From an uncultured Clostridia bacterium (lineage in GTDB: Bacteria > Bacillota > Clostridia > UBA1381), in the NCBI GenBank assembly GCA_947628515.1, contig CANRAG010000001.1, forward strand, positions 1 through 64,000: a stretch of 64,000 nucleotides of DNA, in the 5' to 3' direction. Numbering within the stretch: position 1 is the first letter of the stretch; each line of letters begins with the position of its first letter. Under the pieces are notes generated by a model. The model ran no database searches. It was not told where the DNA came from and was given only the letters and a program-made list of their open reading frames with translations. Of this stretch, positions 35,911 to 45,600 are shown in pieces. The position numbers and the translations under genes are program-made.

Positions 35911-36789
35911 ATGCGCAGACATACAAGAGGAGAAAATATTTTTAATATTTTCGATATAGTGATAATGGTTGTGCTTATGGTACTGACACTTTATCCGCTG
36001 CTTTATGTGGTGTTCGCATCCTTCTCGGACGGAACAAGGCTTATGCGTTTCAGCGGTCTTTTGACGCATCCTCTGGGCTTCAGTCAGGCGGCGTACAAGT
36101 CGGTGTTTGCCAATCCTAACATAATGCACGGCTATGCGAACACTCTTATTCTCGTTGTTGCGGGAACGGCGATGGGCGTGATTTTGACCGTGATAGGAGG
36201 ATACTGTCTTTCGAGAAAGAATATGATGTGGCGCAACACGATAATGCTTGCCATAACATTTACCATGTTTTTTAACGGCGGTCTTATCCCGACATATCTG
36301 AATGTACAGAGACTGGGGCTGCTCGACACCCTTGCGGCGATATTACTGCCGACAGCAATCAACACCTTTAACCTTATAATAATGCGTACGGCGTTTCTGT
36401 CCATACCGGACAGCCTTGTGGAATCGGCGGAGCTTGACGGGGCAAATCAGCTTATTATTCTGTTCAGAATAGCGCTGCCTCTCGCGCTGCCGACGGTTAT
36501 GGTAATCGTGTTATACTATGCTGTTGAGAGATGGAATGAATGGTTTAACGCGATGATATATCTTCAGGACGCAAAGAAATTCCCCCTTGCGCTGGTGCTA
36601 AGAGAAATACTCATTCAGGAAAGCACAAGCTCAATGACGCAGGATGTCGGCGTGGGCGACAAGGAGAGCGTATCTCTGAGCATAAAATATGCTGTAATTG
36701 TGGTTGCCACACTGCCGATACTGGTACTCTATCCTTTCCTGCAAAAATACTTTGTAAAGGGAGTTATGGTAGGCGCGGTAAAGGGATGA
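35911..36789 (+). CDS. ABC transporter permease (LplC/YtcP type)
   Basis: Second pore subunit, 292 residues. The EAA loop reads VESAELDGANQLIILFRIAL. N-terminal segment VLMVLTLYPLLYVVFASFSD and six hydrophobic helices are visible. ATG 35911 is preferred: AAGGAGG at 35899-35905 lies just upstream, and the alternative in-frame start at 35893 would overlap the previous gene's end. The C-terminus FLQKYFVKGVMVGAVKG is the family hallmark. It completes the importer; the ATPase is missing from the window. Confidence 0.93.
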   Translation: MRRHTRGENIFNIFDIVIMVVLMVLTLYPLLYVVFASFSDGTRLMRFSGLLTHPLGFSQAAYKSVFANPNIMHGYANTLILVVAGTAMGVILTVIGGYCLSRKNMMWRNTIMLAITFTMFFNGGLIPTYLNVQRLGLLDTLAAILLPTAINTFNLIIMRTAFLSIPDSLVESAELDGANQLIILFRIALPLALPTVMVIVLYYAVERWNEWFNAMIYLQDAKKFPLALVLREILIQESTSSMTQDVGVGDKESVSLSIKYAVIVVATLPILVLYPFLQKYFVKGVMVGAVKG

Positions 36790-36829
36790 CGTGCCTGTGC
36801 GGCAATCAGGGAAAGGAAATAGTGATGCA

Positions 36830-39790
36830 ATGAAAAAGATACTGAGCTTTCTGGCAGCGGCGATGCTCGTGTCCGGCGCGGCAGCTTTAGGCGCGTCGGC
36901 GGAAAACCTTGCCGCGGGAGTGTGCGCGGACGCGGAGTTTTACGATGGCTCCGGCAAGGCGCTCGAAACCGATACAAGCGGTATATCGGCGCTTACAGAC
37001 GATAATGAATATTCGTTGTTTCAGACCCCGGTGGGTACAGCGAGCGGTAGGATTATACTTGATTTGTACAGCCGACGGGTTGTAAATCATGTTTACATAA
37101 GAGAAACCAACAGCACAATAGAAGGCTTTAAGATATATCTCTCAAACGATCGGAAATCCTGGACGCCGGTATATACGGGAACCACTGCCGGATCTTACGG
37201 TGTAAATCCGTATTTTGACGCCGTAAGCACGCGGTATATAAAAATAGAAATAACCAAAACCGCGAACACCTATAATGATGCGAGCATAACCTTCAGCGAT
37301 ATAAAAGCCTCCTATGAGACAGAGGCGCTGAAGGATGATCTTGAAAATGCGCTCTATCTCGGTAATTTAAAGTGGAAATCCGTAAATAGCGAGGATATGG
37401 CGGGGCATTTTACCGCCGCGCAGAAAAGCGCTCTTACCGGACGCATAAACACTGCCAATGCCGTCTATAGGGACAGCGGCGCGAGCCCGCGTGAGATTGA
37501 GTCCGCTGCTTCGGCGCTTAGGGCGTACCTGTTGGAGCTTTCTTCAACAGAACCGACGGAGAATGATTTTAAGCTTGTTCATCAAAGGTACATGGATAAC
37601 TTTGTAAATAACAAAGCGGAGCTGACCGAAAGCAGGATGAGGACGATACATAATATTGAGGACAATGTTGATTTATATGTTTCGGGAATGTTGAGAAATC
37701 CGAACGCGGCGGAGCTGTGGGAGGAATATATCCCGCCTATGGCAAACACACAGCAGGAGCCGTCCAAGATAAGCAATTCGTTCGCGAAGATTAAGCAGAT
37801 GGCTATAGCATACGAGCAGGAGGCAAACAAATATTATAAGGATGAAAAGCTTCTTGCCGATATCGAATACGCTCTGAACTTTATGTACGAGAAAAAATAC
37901 CAACCGTCCATAGATATGTACGGAAACTGGTATTACTGGCAGGTGAGCGCGCCGGCTACGATTACAGATATTCTGGTTATTATGAAAGGCGACGTTTCCA
38001 AGGAGATTACAAACAAGCTTGTGAACGCCATAAACGAGCGAAACGGAGACGATTTCCATTACACATGGATAGGCGCCAACAGAATGTATCTTGCGGCAAT
38101 GAATTTAAAACTGGGAGTTATAATGGATGACGGGGAGTATATCCACCGTGTAAAATATGCCATAGCCGAGGAAAACCGCTGCAAAAACATTCAGATTGAG
38201 GAAGGCGAAAATGAAAACGACGGATACTTCTGGGACGGCTCTTATATGTTCCACAGCGGAATATTGTATAATGCTACCTATGGCAGAGATCAGTATACAA
38301 ACACGATGAATGTCATAAAGTACCTTGACGGTACCGTATGGCAGGTAGACCAGGGGCTTATTGACAGCATGGCGGAGCGCGTAACGGATATGTTTTTCGG
38401 TGTAATCTATAAGGGTATGAGCGTGGACGTTTCCGCTGGACGCGGACTCGGCTCCGGAATAAGCTACGGCATAACGATTGCGGACACGTTAGAAAGTCTT
38501 GCGCAGTACCTGGGCGAGCCGAAACGGACGGAACTGCTCGAAAAGGTAAAGGGCTTAATGCTTGCGCAGGGAAGAACCACCGCGCTTACCCGTGATGACA
38601 GTATAGAGGCGGCGCAGGAAAGTTGGTGGCTGAAACGTTATCCGATAGGAAATAAGCTCGTGCTTCACGCCGGCGATTACGGCTTTGGACTGTCGATGTT
38701 TACAAAAAGAACAAAGACCTTTGAAGCGCCGAACGGCGATGCGATGAAGGCATGGTATGTCTCAAACGGCATGACGCAGATATATAATGACGACAAGGAG
38801 CACTATGACCGCGATTACTGGATTGCGGTGGATCACTACCGCTTGCCGGGCACTACCGTTGACAGGATACCGCGTACAACGACCCGTTTTGAGGGCGAAA
38901 TGTTCGGAACGCATAACTGGTGCGGAATGATAGATATTAATGAGCAATACGGAACCGCGGGAATGATGCTTGACCATTATAACAGCTCTGTTGAGGCATA
39001 CAAATCCTATTATTTGTTTGATGACGAAATCGTGTGTCTCGGCTCCAACATTTCAAAGGGTACGTCGGTAATCGAGACGATAGTGGATAACAGAAAGATA
39101 AAAGACGACAACTCCAATATATTCCTCGTAAACGGTGAGAAATACGAAGGACAGCAGCAGATAAATAATGTCAAAACCGCGTGGCTTGAAGGCAATGTCA
39201 GCGATGTAAGCTACGGATATTATTTCCCGCGCTCGGACAGCGTAAAATTCCTGAGGGGCGCGCAGACCGAGCGTGAAACCGATATGTGGATGTCGGACAC
39301 GGACAATGTGGTGACGAAGAACTTTGTAACCATGTGGTATGACCACGGCAAGCAGCCGAACAATGCCGGCTATGCCTACGTGTTGCTTCCGAATTTTACC
39401 GCGGAGCAGGTCGAGGAATACGCGGCGTCGCCCGACACCGAAATTCTTGCCTGTGACGGCACGGCGCATGTTGTCAGGGAAAATACGCTTGGCATCACGG
39501 CGTATAATTTCTGGAGCAGCTTCGGCGGAGAGTCGTGCGGAGTTAAGACCAACACACCGCTTACTATGATGAGAGCTCAGAAGGACGGCAGCTTGATTTT
39601 ATCAATGACGGACCCGACATTCAGCATAGAAAACATCGCGTATATAACTCTTGACTGCAGCGTATCGGAGATTTGCGAGTGTGATGACAGGATAACGGTG
39701 GAATCGCTTTCACCGCTTGCCTTAAAGGTCGATTTTAATAAGATTAACGGAAAAAAGATAGAATTGAAAGCAACCCTCAAGGATAACTAA
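36830..39790 (+). CDS. Secreted PL8-family lyase with N-terminal F5/8-type domain
   Basis: Polysaccharide lyase family 8 (hyaluronate or chondroitin AC type), 986 residues. ATG 36830 follows GAAAGGA; an in-frame ATG at 36791 would add a polar leader. Order: signal peptide (about 1-24, GASA); discoidin-like carbohydrate-binding domain (about 25-165, RIILDLYSRRVVNHVYIRE); a helical spacer; alpha/alpha toroid (about 245-620) with the aromatic patch GNWYYWQVSAP, Asn417 in a G-A-N motif, His475 in SYMFHSGILYNATYG and Tyr484, and AGRGLGSGIS; C-terminal beta-sandwich with DDEIVCLGSNIS. Members cleave chondroitin, hyaluronan or xanthan by beta-elimination. GAG is favoured by GH88, sulfatases and a chondroitinase ABC-like gene in the same operon. 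Confidence 0.88.
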   Translation: MKKILSFLAAAMLVSGAAALGASAENLAAGVCADAEFYDGSGKALETDTSGISALTDDNEYSLFQTPVGTASGRIILDLYSRRVVNHVYIRETNSTIEGFKIYLSNDRKSWTPVYTGTTAGSYGVNPYFDAVSTRYIKIEITKTANTYNDASITFSDIKASYETEALKDDLENALYLGNLKWKSVNSEDMAGHFTAAQKSALTGRINTANAVYRDSGASPREIESAASALRAYLLELSSTEPTENDFKLVHQRYMDNFVNNKAELTESRMRTIHNIEDNVDLYVSGMLRNPNAAELWEEYIPPMANTQQEPSKISNSFAKIKQMAIAYEQEANKYYKDEKLLADIEYALNFMYEKKYQPSIDMYGNWYYWQVSAPATITDILVIMKGDVSKEITNKLVNAINERNGDDFHYTWIGANRMYLAAMNLKLGVIMDDGEYIHRVKYAIAEENRCKNIQIEEGENENDGYFWDGSYMFHSGILYNATYGRDQYTNTMNVIKYLDGTVWQVDQGLIDSMAERVTDMFFGVIYKGMSVDVSAGRGLGSGISYGITIADTLESLAQYLGEPKRTELLEKVKGLMLAQGRTTALTRDDSIEAAQESWWLKRYPIGNKLVLHAGDYGFGLSMFTKRTKTFEAPNGDAMKAWYVSNGMTQIYNDDKEHYDRDYWIAVDHYRLPGTTVDRIPRTTTRFEGEMFGTHNWCGMIDINEQYGTAGMMLDHYNSSVEAYKSYYLFDDEIVCLGSNISKGTSVIETIVDNRKIKDDNSNIFLVNGEKYEGQQQINNVKTAWLEGNVSDVSYGYYFPRSDSVKFLRGAQTERETDMWMSDTDNVVTKNFVTMWYDHGKQPNNAGYAYVLLPNFTAEQVEEYAASPDTEILACDGTAHVVRENTLGITAYNFWSSFGGESCGVKTNTPLTMMRAQKDGSLILSMTDPTFSIENIAYITLDCSVSEICECDDRITVESLSPLALKVDFNKINGKKIELKATLKDN

Positions 39791-39792
39791 AG

Positions 39793-39825
39793 AAGCCAAT
39801 TAAAAGCCAATCAAAAGCCAATCAA
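39793..39825 (+). repeat. Three 11-bp tandem repeats between two genes
   Basis: AAGCCAATTAA followed by two exact AAGCCAATCAA units, then a partial unit. They fill most of the 55-base gap. No role is evident; slipped-strand variation is possible. Confidence 0.8.
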
Positions 39826-39845
39826 AAAGCAAAATGGAGATTAAA

Positions 39846-42656
39846 ATGAAAAAAATCACAGCAATATTGACACAGCTCGCCATTATCGGCACGTTGCTGA
39901 CCTTTCCGGCAATGCATCCTGCCGCGGCAACAAGGGATAATATAGACTCATTCTATAATATATTTCCCATTATCGGCGAGGAAATAAAACAGGACGGAAG
40001 CATATCGAGAGCGGAATTTGCGCAGATTATCGCGGGGATATTTGAACGCGGAGGTATAAACTACAGCGGAAATTATGCTTTTGATGATGTGAGCGCTTCC
40101 GACCCGTACTACGGCGCTGTCAGCACGGTTCTGGCGGCGGGCTGCATGAGCGGCGACAGCGGCGAGGACGGTATTTACCATTTCAGACCGAACGACGCCA
40201 TTTCCGATGACGAAGCGGTAAAGACGCTTGTTTATATGCTCGGCTACGGCTATCTGTCCGAGTGCTACGGAGCATATCCCGATGGCGCCCGTCAGGCGGC
40301 GCAGAGGCTGGATTTATATGATGGCGCCTCATCCGGCGGAGCGGTGGAAAAAATCTCGGCGTATGTTTACAATGCTCTGCATGCGTATGTCGCGGAGGAC
40401 GTGGAGAGCAGCGCAAAGTCGATAACCTATGAGCCGGGCGATGAAACCTATATGGAGAAGTACTGGGATATTTCCAAAATAGGCGGCGTACTCAACAAAA
40501 ACTCCTTTATAGACATAAACGGCGCGGACGCGGCGGCAGCGGGCAGGATAGAGATTGACAACGAGATGTACACCTCTGATTTTTCGTATGAAAACGTGGA
40601 ATATCTGGGCAGATATGTAACGGCGTACGTGTATATCGACGGCGAAAACGAGGGAGCGGTCGCGGGAATGTTTCCCGACTCAAAATACGACAGCTTCGTA
40701 AAAGTCAACGGTGAAAACATATACGAAATCAACGATTTCTCAAGAATACAAACGGGCGAAAGCAGACGCGAAAAAACCTATACAATGGCTCCCGAGGCGA
40801 ATGTGTTCTATAATTTTCAATTTCTCGGTCCGGTTCGCGCGGTGAATTACGAAAGCGCTGATGTGAAGAAAGCGCTCGAGACGCTCGGCGACGGAAGAAA
40901 CTGCGAAATTGTACTTGCCGACAATAACGGCGACGGCAAATACGACTTTGTGTGGGTGCGCGAGTATGAAGATTATCAGGTGGAAAGCTTTGTATCCTCA
41001 GAGTGTAAAATCATCGACGCGTATGACAGCACGGTACTTAAAATGCAGGACGCATATGATTCGGACAAGATAGCGCTGTTTAAGGACGGACGCGCGGCAA
41101 GCGTGAACGACATTGCGAAAAATTCAATCGTGTCGCTTTTCTGGTCGGGGAGCAAGGAAAACATTACCGGAGCTATAGGATATATAAGCGACGCTCAGGT
41201 TTCAGGTGAAATCAATATTGTGGGCGATAATGAGTGCGGCATAGACAATGTTAAATATAAAATAGGAAAACGCTATGAAAAGCTTTTAGAGGGCAGGAAC
41301 AAAAATGTTATTGACCTTCGCACCGGCACGAGCAGCGTGTTTTATCTGAACGCCTTCGGCAGCATAGCGGGCGTTAGCAGCGCAAGCTATTACAGACCGG
41401 GTGAGTCTTACGTATTCCTTATCAAGGCTGTGAACGATATGGAGGACGTAAGCATAAAGGTGTTAAATACCGACGGCGACATTGTCATGCTTCAATGCGC
41501 GAACTCCGTAGCGGTAAACGGCAGCAATGCGAAGGGCGAAAATGTTTTCACACGTCTGCGCGGACTCGGCTCGGCGATAGGAATAGATCCGACGGAAGAA
41601 AACGCGTATATCTATAAGCTTGCAAAGATAAAGGTAAACGATGACGGCGAGGTCACGAATGTGGAAGCGGAGGTGAGCGGCAGCTCGGACAAAAGAAGAC
41701 TGACCGCCGACCTCACCCTGAGCACGGCTGCGGCAAAATCATATTCGGATATCGTTTATAAGAATTCAACGATAGGAAAGAGCGTGGGAATGTCCTCATC
41801 AACCGTGATTTTTGACGTCCCGAATACCGCTACGGCAAGCCAGGCAATATCGGACGAGAACGCGTTTTCCGTTACCAGTGTAAACAACTTTACGGGCGAT
41901 ACGGCGTTCGGCATAAGCGGAGCGAATTCCATTGCGAACGCGACCGGACTTTCCATGAAATTCTTCGAGCTTGACGGGACACGGTTTGCGGACGTCGCGG
42001 TTCGCTACTACGTATATAATTCCACCGTAGGCGGAGTAAGCGGCGTGCCGGAAAAAAATCAGGATTGTCTGATTGTGGACAAGGTAAGCTACAGCGTAAG
42101 CGACAACGGTGAGAATGTATGGCTGCTCCACGGAATGAAATCCGGAGAGGAAATCACCATGCAGACCTCGGAAATAAGAGATGAAGCTAATCCGTGGAAA
42201 CAGTTTGTCACTCTGTTTGACGGAGAATTGGAGTCGTTTGCAGGCGGCGAGGACGGCGAGTCGAAGGCGCCGGAGTGCGTAAAGCCGGGCGATGTTATAA
42301 TGACGTCCGAAAACGCAAGGGGCGAGATTATCAATATCCTTGTTTCGTGCCGCGGCAAGGACGCGGGCGATTTGCAGTGGATAACGGCGGGCTCCGTAAC
42401 GGGCGCGGGACACGGAAATGAGTATCTGGGAGTCAACTGCGGCGTGATTGAGAACTACAGTTCCGGAAAGCTGGTCGTAAAAGAGATTGACGGAGTCGAT
42501 AGGGTATACGCGTTCGGTTCCCCGACTATTACAATATACAACAGAAGCAAAAAAACGACCTCTGTCGGCAGCACAAACGCTATTGAAGCGGGCAAGGAAA
42601 TATACATAAGGCAGTATTACTCGCAGATAAAGGAAGCGGTAATTTTTGAGGACTGA
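39846..42656 (+). CDS. Secreted protein with N-terminal SLH repeats, function unknown
   Basis: Secreted protein of 936 residues. ATG 39846 is chosen because GGAG at 39836-39839 fits it and the signal peptide begins there (MKKITAILTQ, ending about 31); an in-frame ATG at 39834 overlaps that site. Residues about 45-170 contain two SLH-like repeats (SRAEFAQIIAGIF then FDDVSASDPYYGAV; FRPNDAISDDEAVKTLVYML) that should bind wall polymer. The remaining 760 residues are rich in short beta strands, with an EF-hand-like DNNGDGKYDF. I do not recognise an enzyme. Placed between PL8 and the large SLH protein, it may be part of a surface display layer for the lyases, but that is inference. Confidence 0.75.
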   Translation: MKKITAILTQLAIIGTLLTFPAMHPAAATRDNIDSFYNIFPIIGEEIKQDGSISRAEFAQIIAGIFERGGINYSGNYAFDDVSASDPYYGAVSTVLAAGCMSGDSGEDGIYHFRPNDAISDDEAVKTLVYMLGYGYLSECYGAYPDGARQAAQRLDLYDGASSGGAVEKISAYVYNALHAYVAEDVESSAKSITYEPGDETYMEKYWDISKIGGVLNKNSFIDINGADAAAAGRIEIDNEMYTSDFSYENVEYLGRYVTAYVYIDGENEGAVAGMFPDSKYDSFVKVNGENIYEINDFSRIQTGESRREKTYTMAPEANVFYNFQFLGPVRAVNYESADVKKALETLGDGRNCEIVLADNNGDGKYDFVWVREYEDYQVESFVSSECKIIDAYDSTVLKMQDAYDSDKIALFKDGRAASVNDIAKNSIVSLFWSGSKENITGAIGYISDAQVSGEINIVGDNECGIDNVKYKIGKRYEKLLEGRNKNVIDLRTGTSSVFYLNAFGSIAGVSSASYYRPGESYVFLIKAVNDMEDVSIKVLNTDGDIVMLQCANSVAVNGSNAKGENVFTRLRGLGSAIGIDPTEENAYIYKLAKIKVNDDGEVTNVEAEVSGSSDKRRLTADLTLSTAAAKSYSDIVYKNSTIGKSVGMSSSTVIFDVPNTATASQAISDENAFSVTSVNNFTGDTAFGISGANSIANATGLSMKFFELDGTRFADVAVRYYVYNSTVGGVSGVPEKNQDCLIVDKVSYSVSDNGENVWLLHGMKSGEEITMQTSEIRDEANPWKQFVTLFDGELESFAGGEDGESKAPECVKPGDVIMTSENARGEIINILVSCRGKDAGDLQWITAGSVTGAGHGNEYLGVNCGVIENYSSGKLVVKEIDGVDRVYAFGSPTITIYNRSKKTTSVGSTNAIEAGKEIYIRQYYSQIKEAVIFED

Positions 42657-42686
42657 GCGGCCGGCGGAAAGGAGTGAATAACAGTA

Positions 42687-45600
42687 ATGAACAAAAGAGC
42701 TTTATCCGCGGCGCTTGCCGCCGCGCTCCTGCTTGTATCGGTCCCGTCATATGCGGAGACCGAAGCGGAACCGGCATATGAGGATTTTGAAGAGGAGTAT
42801 TATGAACCGGAGCCGGACATGAGCATTGCGGCTGTTTCCCGGGACGGATTATTCAGCGATGATTTCGAGAACGGTTCTCTCTCGCAGTGGACGTCCTCAT
42901 CGGTTCTTGAAAAGTCCGGAATAGACGGCTTCGGAGAGTACAGCGCGAAGCTTGCTTTTCCGGAGCAGCGACAGATAAGCAAGGTAAATCTTGCGTTTTA
43001 CGGAAGCTATACGGTTTCATATGACGTATATTTGCAGACGCTTGTTCCCGGCTTCTATGTGGATATGATTCGCAACAGAACGACCTCGGACAGTCAGTAT
43101 AAATTCAATGACCGACTGATGTTCGAGAAGGGTACAGGCTCGATAATTGACCAAAATCTTGCCGAGGCGACCGGATATTATGTAAAGGCGGGACAGAAAT
43201 ACCATGTGGAATGGCACTATGCGGGAACGGAAAATCATTTTACCGTTACAATAAGCGGTGTTCTCGGAACGTCCGCGGATGATGACGGCAGCCAAATGAC
43301 GGTAACGGTAATCGATAAGGATATTCCCGATAAGACCATGAACAACGTCACATCGCCGTACAGCTATACGGTCGGCACATATTTTGTCGCCAATTCCACC
43401 AAAGCCGACGATTATGCCGAGGGAGGCATATATCTGGATAACGTTATGTACGAGGCGGACGGGATAACCGTTGAGCCGGGCGATTTCGGGCTTGGCGACA
43501 GCAGTATAACGTTTAAATGCAATCAGTTTATAGACAAAACGACAAAGGACAATATAGTCATTACGCGCGGCGGCGAAGCGCTTGCGGCGGGAACCGATTA
43601 CAGCGTTTCCTACGGCGCTTCAAAGGACGGCGTGTACTGCCAAAATCCGACCGTTGTTTTCAACGAGCCGGTGACGGAGGCTGTGCGTTTCGACTTTACG
43701 GGCGTTAATGACAGCTACGGAAGAAGTCTCGAATACGTCGCCAATCTTCCCGCGACGCATGACAGTCTGGTGCTGGCGGCGGCATACGATGAGTTTTCGG
43801 AGCAGTTTAACATTCCGTCCGTGCTTGACGAGGGAGTATATACCTTCCCGCAGACATTTACGAGCAGCCGATACCCCGGAGAGACGGTGAATATTTCCTA
43901 CAGCGCTGTGGGCAGAGGCAGAACCTCGGATTACCGCGCGAATGAGACTGCGGTTGTTGACGGCGGCACGATTACCGTCAGGCGCGTGGGAGTGGACGAT
44001 ATAACGCTTGAGCCGCAGGATTTTGACGCGTCGCTTACAATATCGGCGTCGCTGTCATATAATGATGAGGTTCCGCGAGTGCTTTCCAAAGACACCTCGG
44101 TTATGCGGGATAAAATTTTAGAACGCGCCGTAAACTACAATTCGGAGATCGCTTCGCTTTGTGACGGCGACAATTTAACCGGAATTACCGTGACCGAGCC
44201 GGAAAAGGAATACATAATAGAGCTTGACGCTATATACCCCGTGGGCAGAGTGTATACCGACGGAACCTATTCCGGCGTCAGCGTATATTATTCGGTAAAC
44301 GGCGGCGAATACACTCCTGCCGGAGACGATCCGTTCAAAGCGGACAGGCTTAAAATTGTGGTAACCGGCTCGGGAGAGTACATGCTTTCGGAGGTCGAGC
44401 CGCTTTATTCCTCGTATTTTGACAGCTATTTTGCAATAATAGATGATTTTGAGGCATGGGACTATACGGGAAATCTGACGGGACTGACAAAATCGGATAC
44501 GCTTCTGCTCCCGTCGGAGACAGATAACGGCACGAGGCTTGTGTGGTCGTCTGACAGCGTTTGTCTGGACGTGGAAACCGGCGCAATACGCCAAAAGACC
44601 TCCGAGCAGACCGTAACTCTCACCGTAATGCCGTTAGACGCTGCCGGAAAGGCGATAACGGCGTGCAAAAAAACATATACCGCGGTGATAGCCGCCAAAT
44701 CCGGAAGCTCCATGGTAAACACGGCTGCGGAATTTTCGGACAACTTCGAATCCGGCAGCAACAGCGGATGGACAAACTATACCGCCGAGGTGGTGCCGAC
44801 GGATATCGAAGGCTTCGGAGATTTCAGCGCGAGAATATCCTCTACAAAGACAAGACAGCTTTCAAAAACGGGCTTGAGCTTTTACGGCAGCTATACGATT
44901 GAATGGGATGTGTATATGGACGACATGAACGCCGGCTTCTATGTTGATGTTCTGCGAAACGGAAGCGGAGCCGCGTATCAGGACAGACTGTATTTTTCAA
45001 GAGGCACCGGAAAGCTTGTATTTGACGGAGCGGACACGGGCTATTACGGCAAGTCCGGACTGTACCATGTGCGGTGGGTAGTAGACGGCATAAATAAAAC
45101 ATATACGATATATGTCTCCGGCAGACTTGCCGCGAAACAGGCGGACGAGGGAACGGATTATACGGACTTGTGCGTTCTGGATAATAAGGCAATTCCGGAA
45201 ACGACCGTGAGCGGCAATAAGCAGGAGTATGAGTTCACAAGCGGAATTACGTTTATCGGCTCGTCGCAGACGGACTCGGAATATACCGGATGTATGTATA
45301 TCGACAACGTAAAGATTAGCGCGGATGATTTTAAGTATACGCTTGACGATTTCCCGTTCGGCGCGACAGAGCTGAAAATGCACACAAATCATTACATACC
45401 GCAGGAGGAGCTACAGAATATTGTTGTAACGGACGGCTCGCAAAAGCTTATAGCCGGAACGGATTACAGCCTGTCATATGAATATAAAAGCGGAGATAAT
45501 GTCGCGTCGCCGATTTTTGTTTTTACCGACGGGATAAACAGTCCGCTGAGGTTCAACCTCGATAATGTAAGAGACAGCTACGGCAGACCTATAGGCGGAG

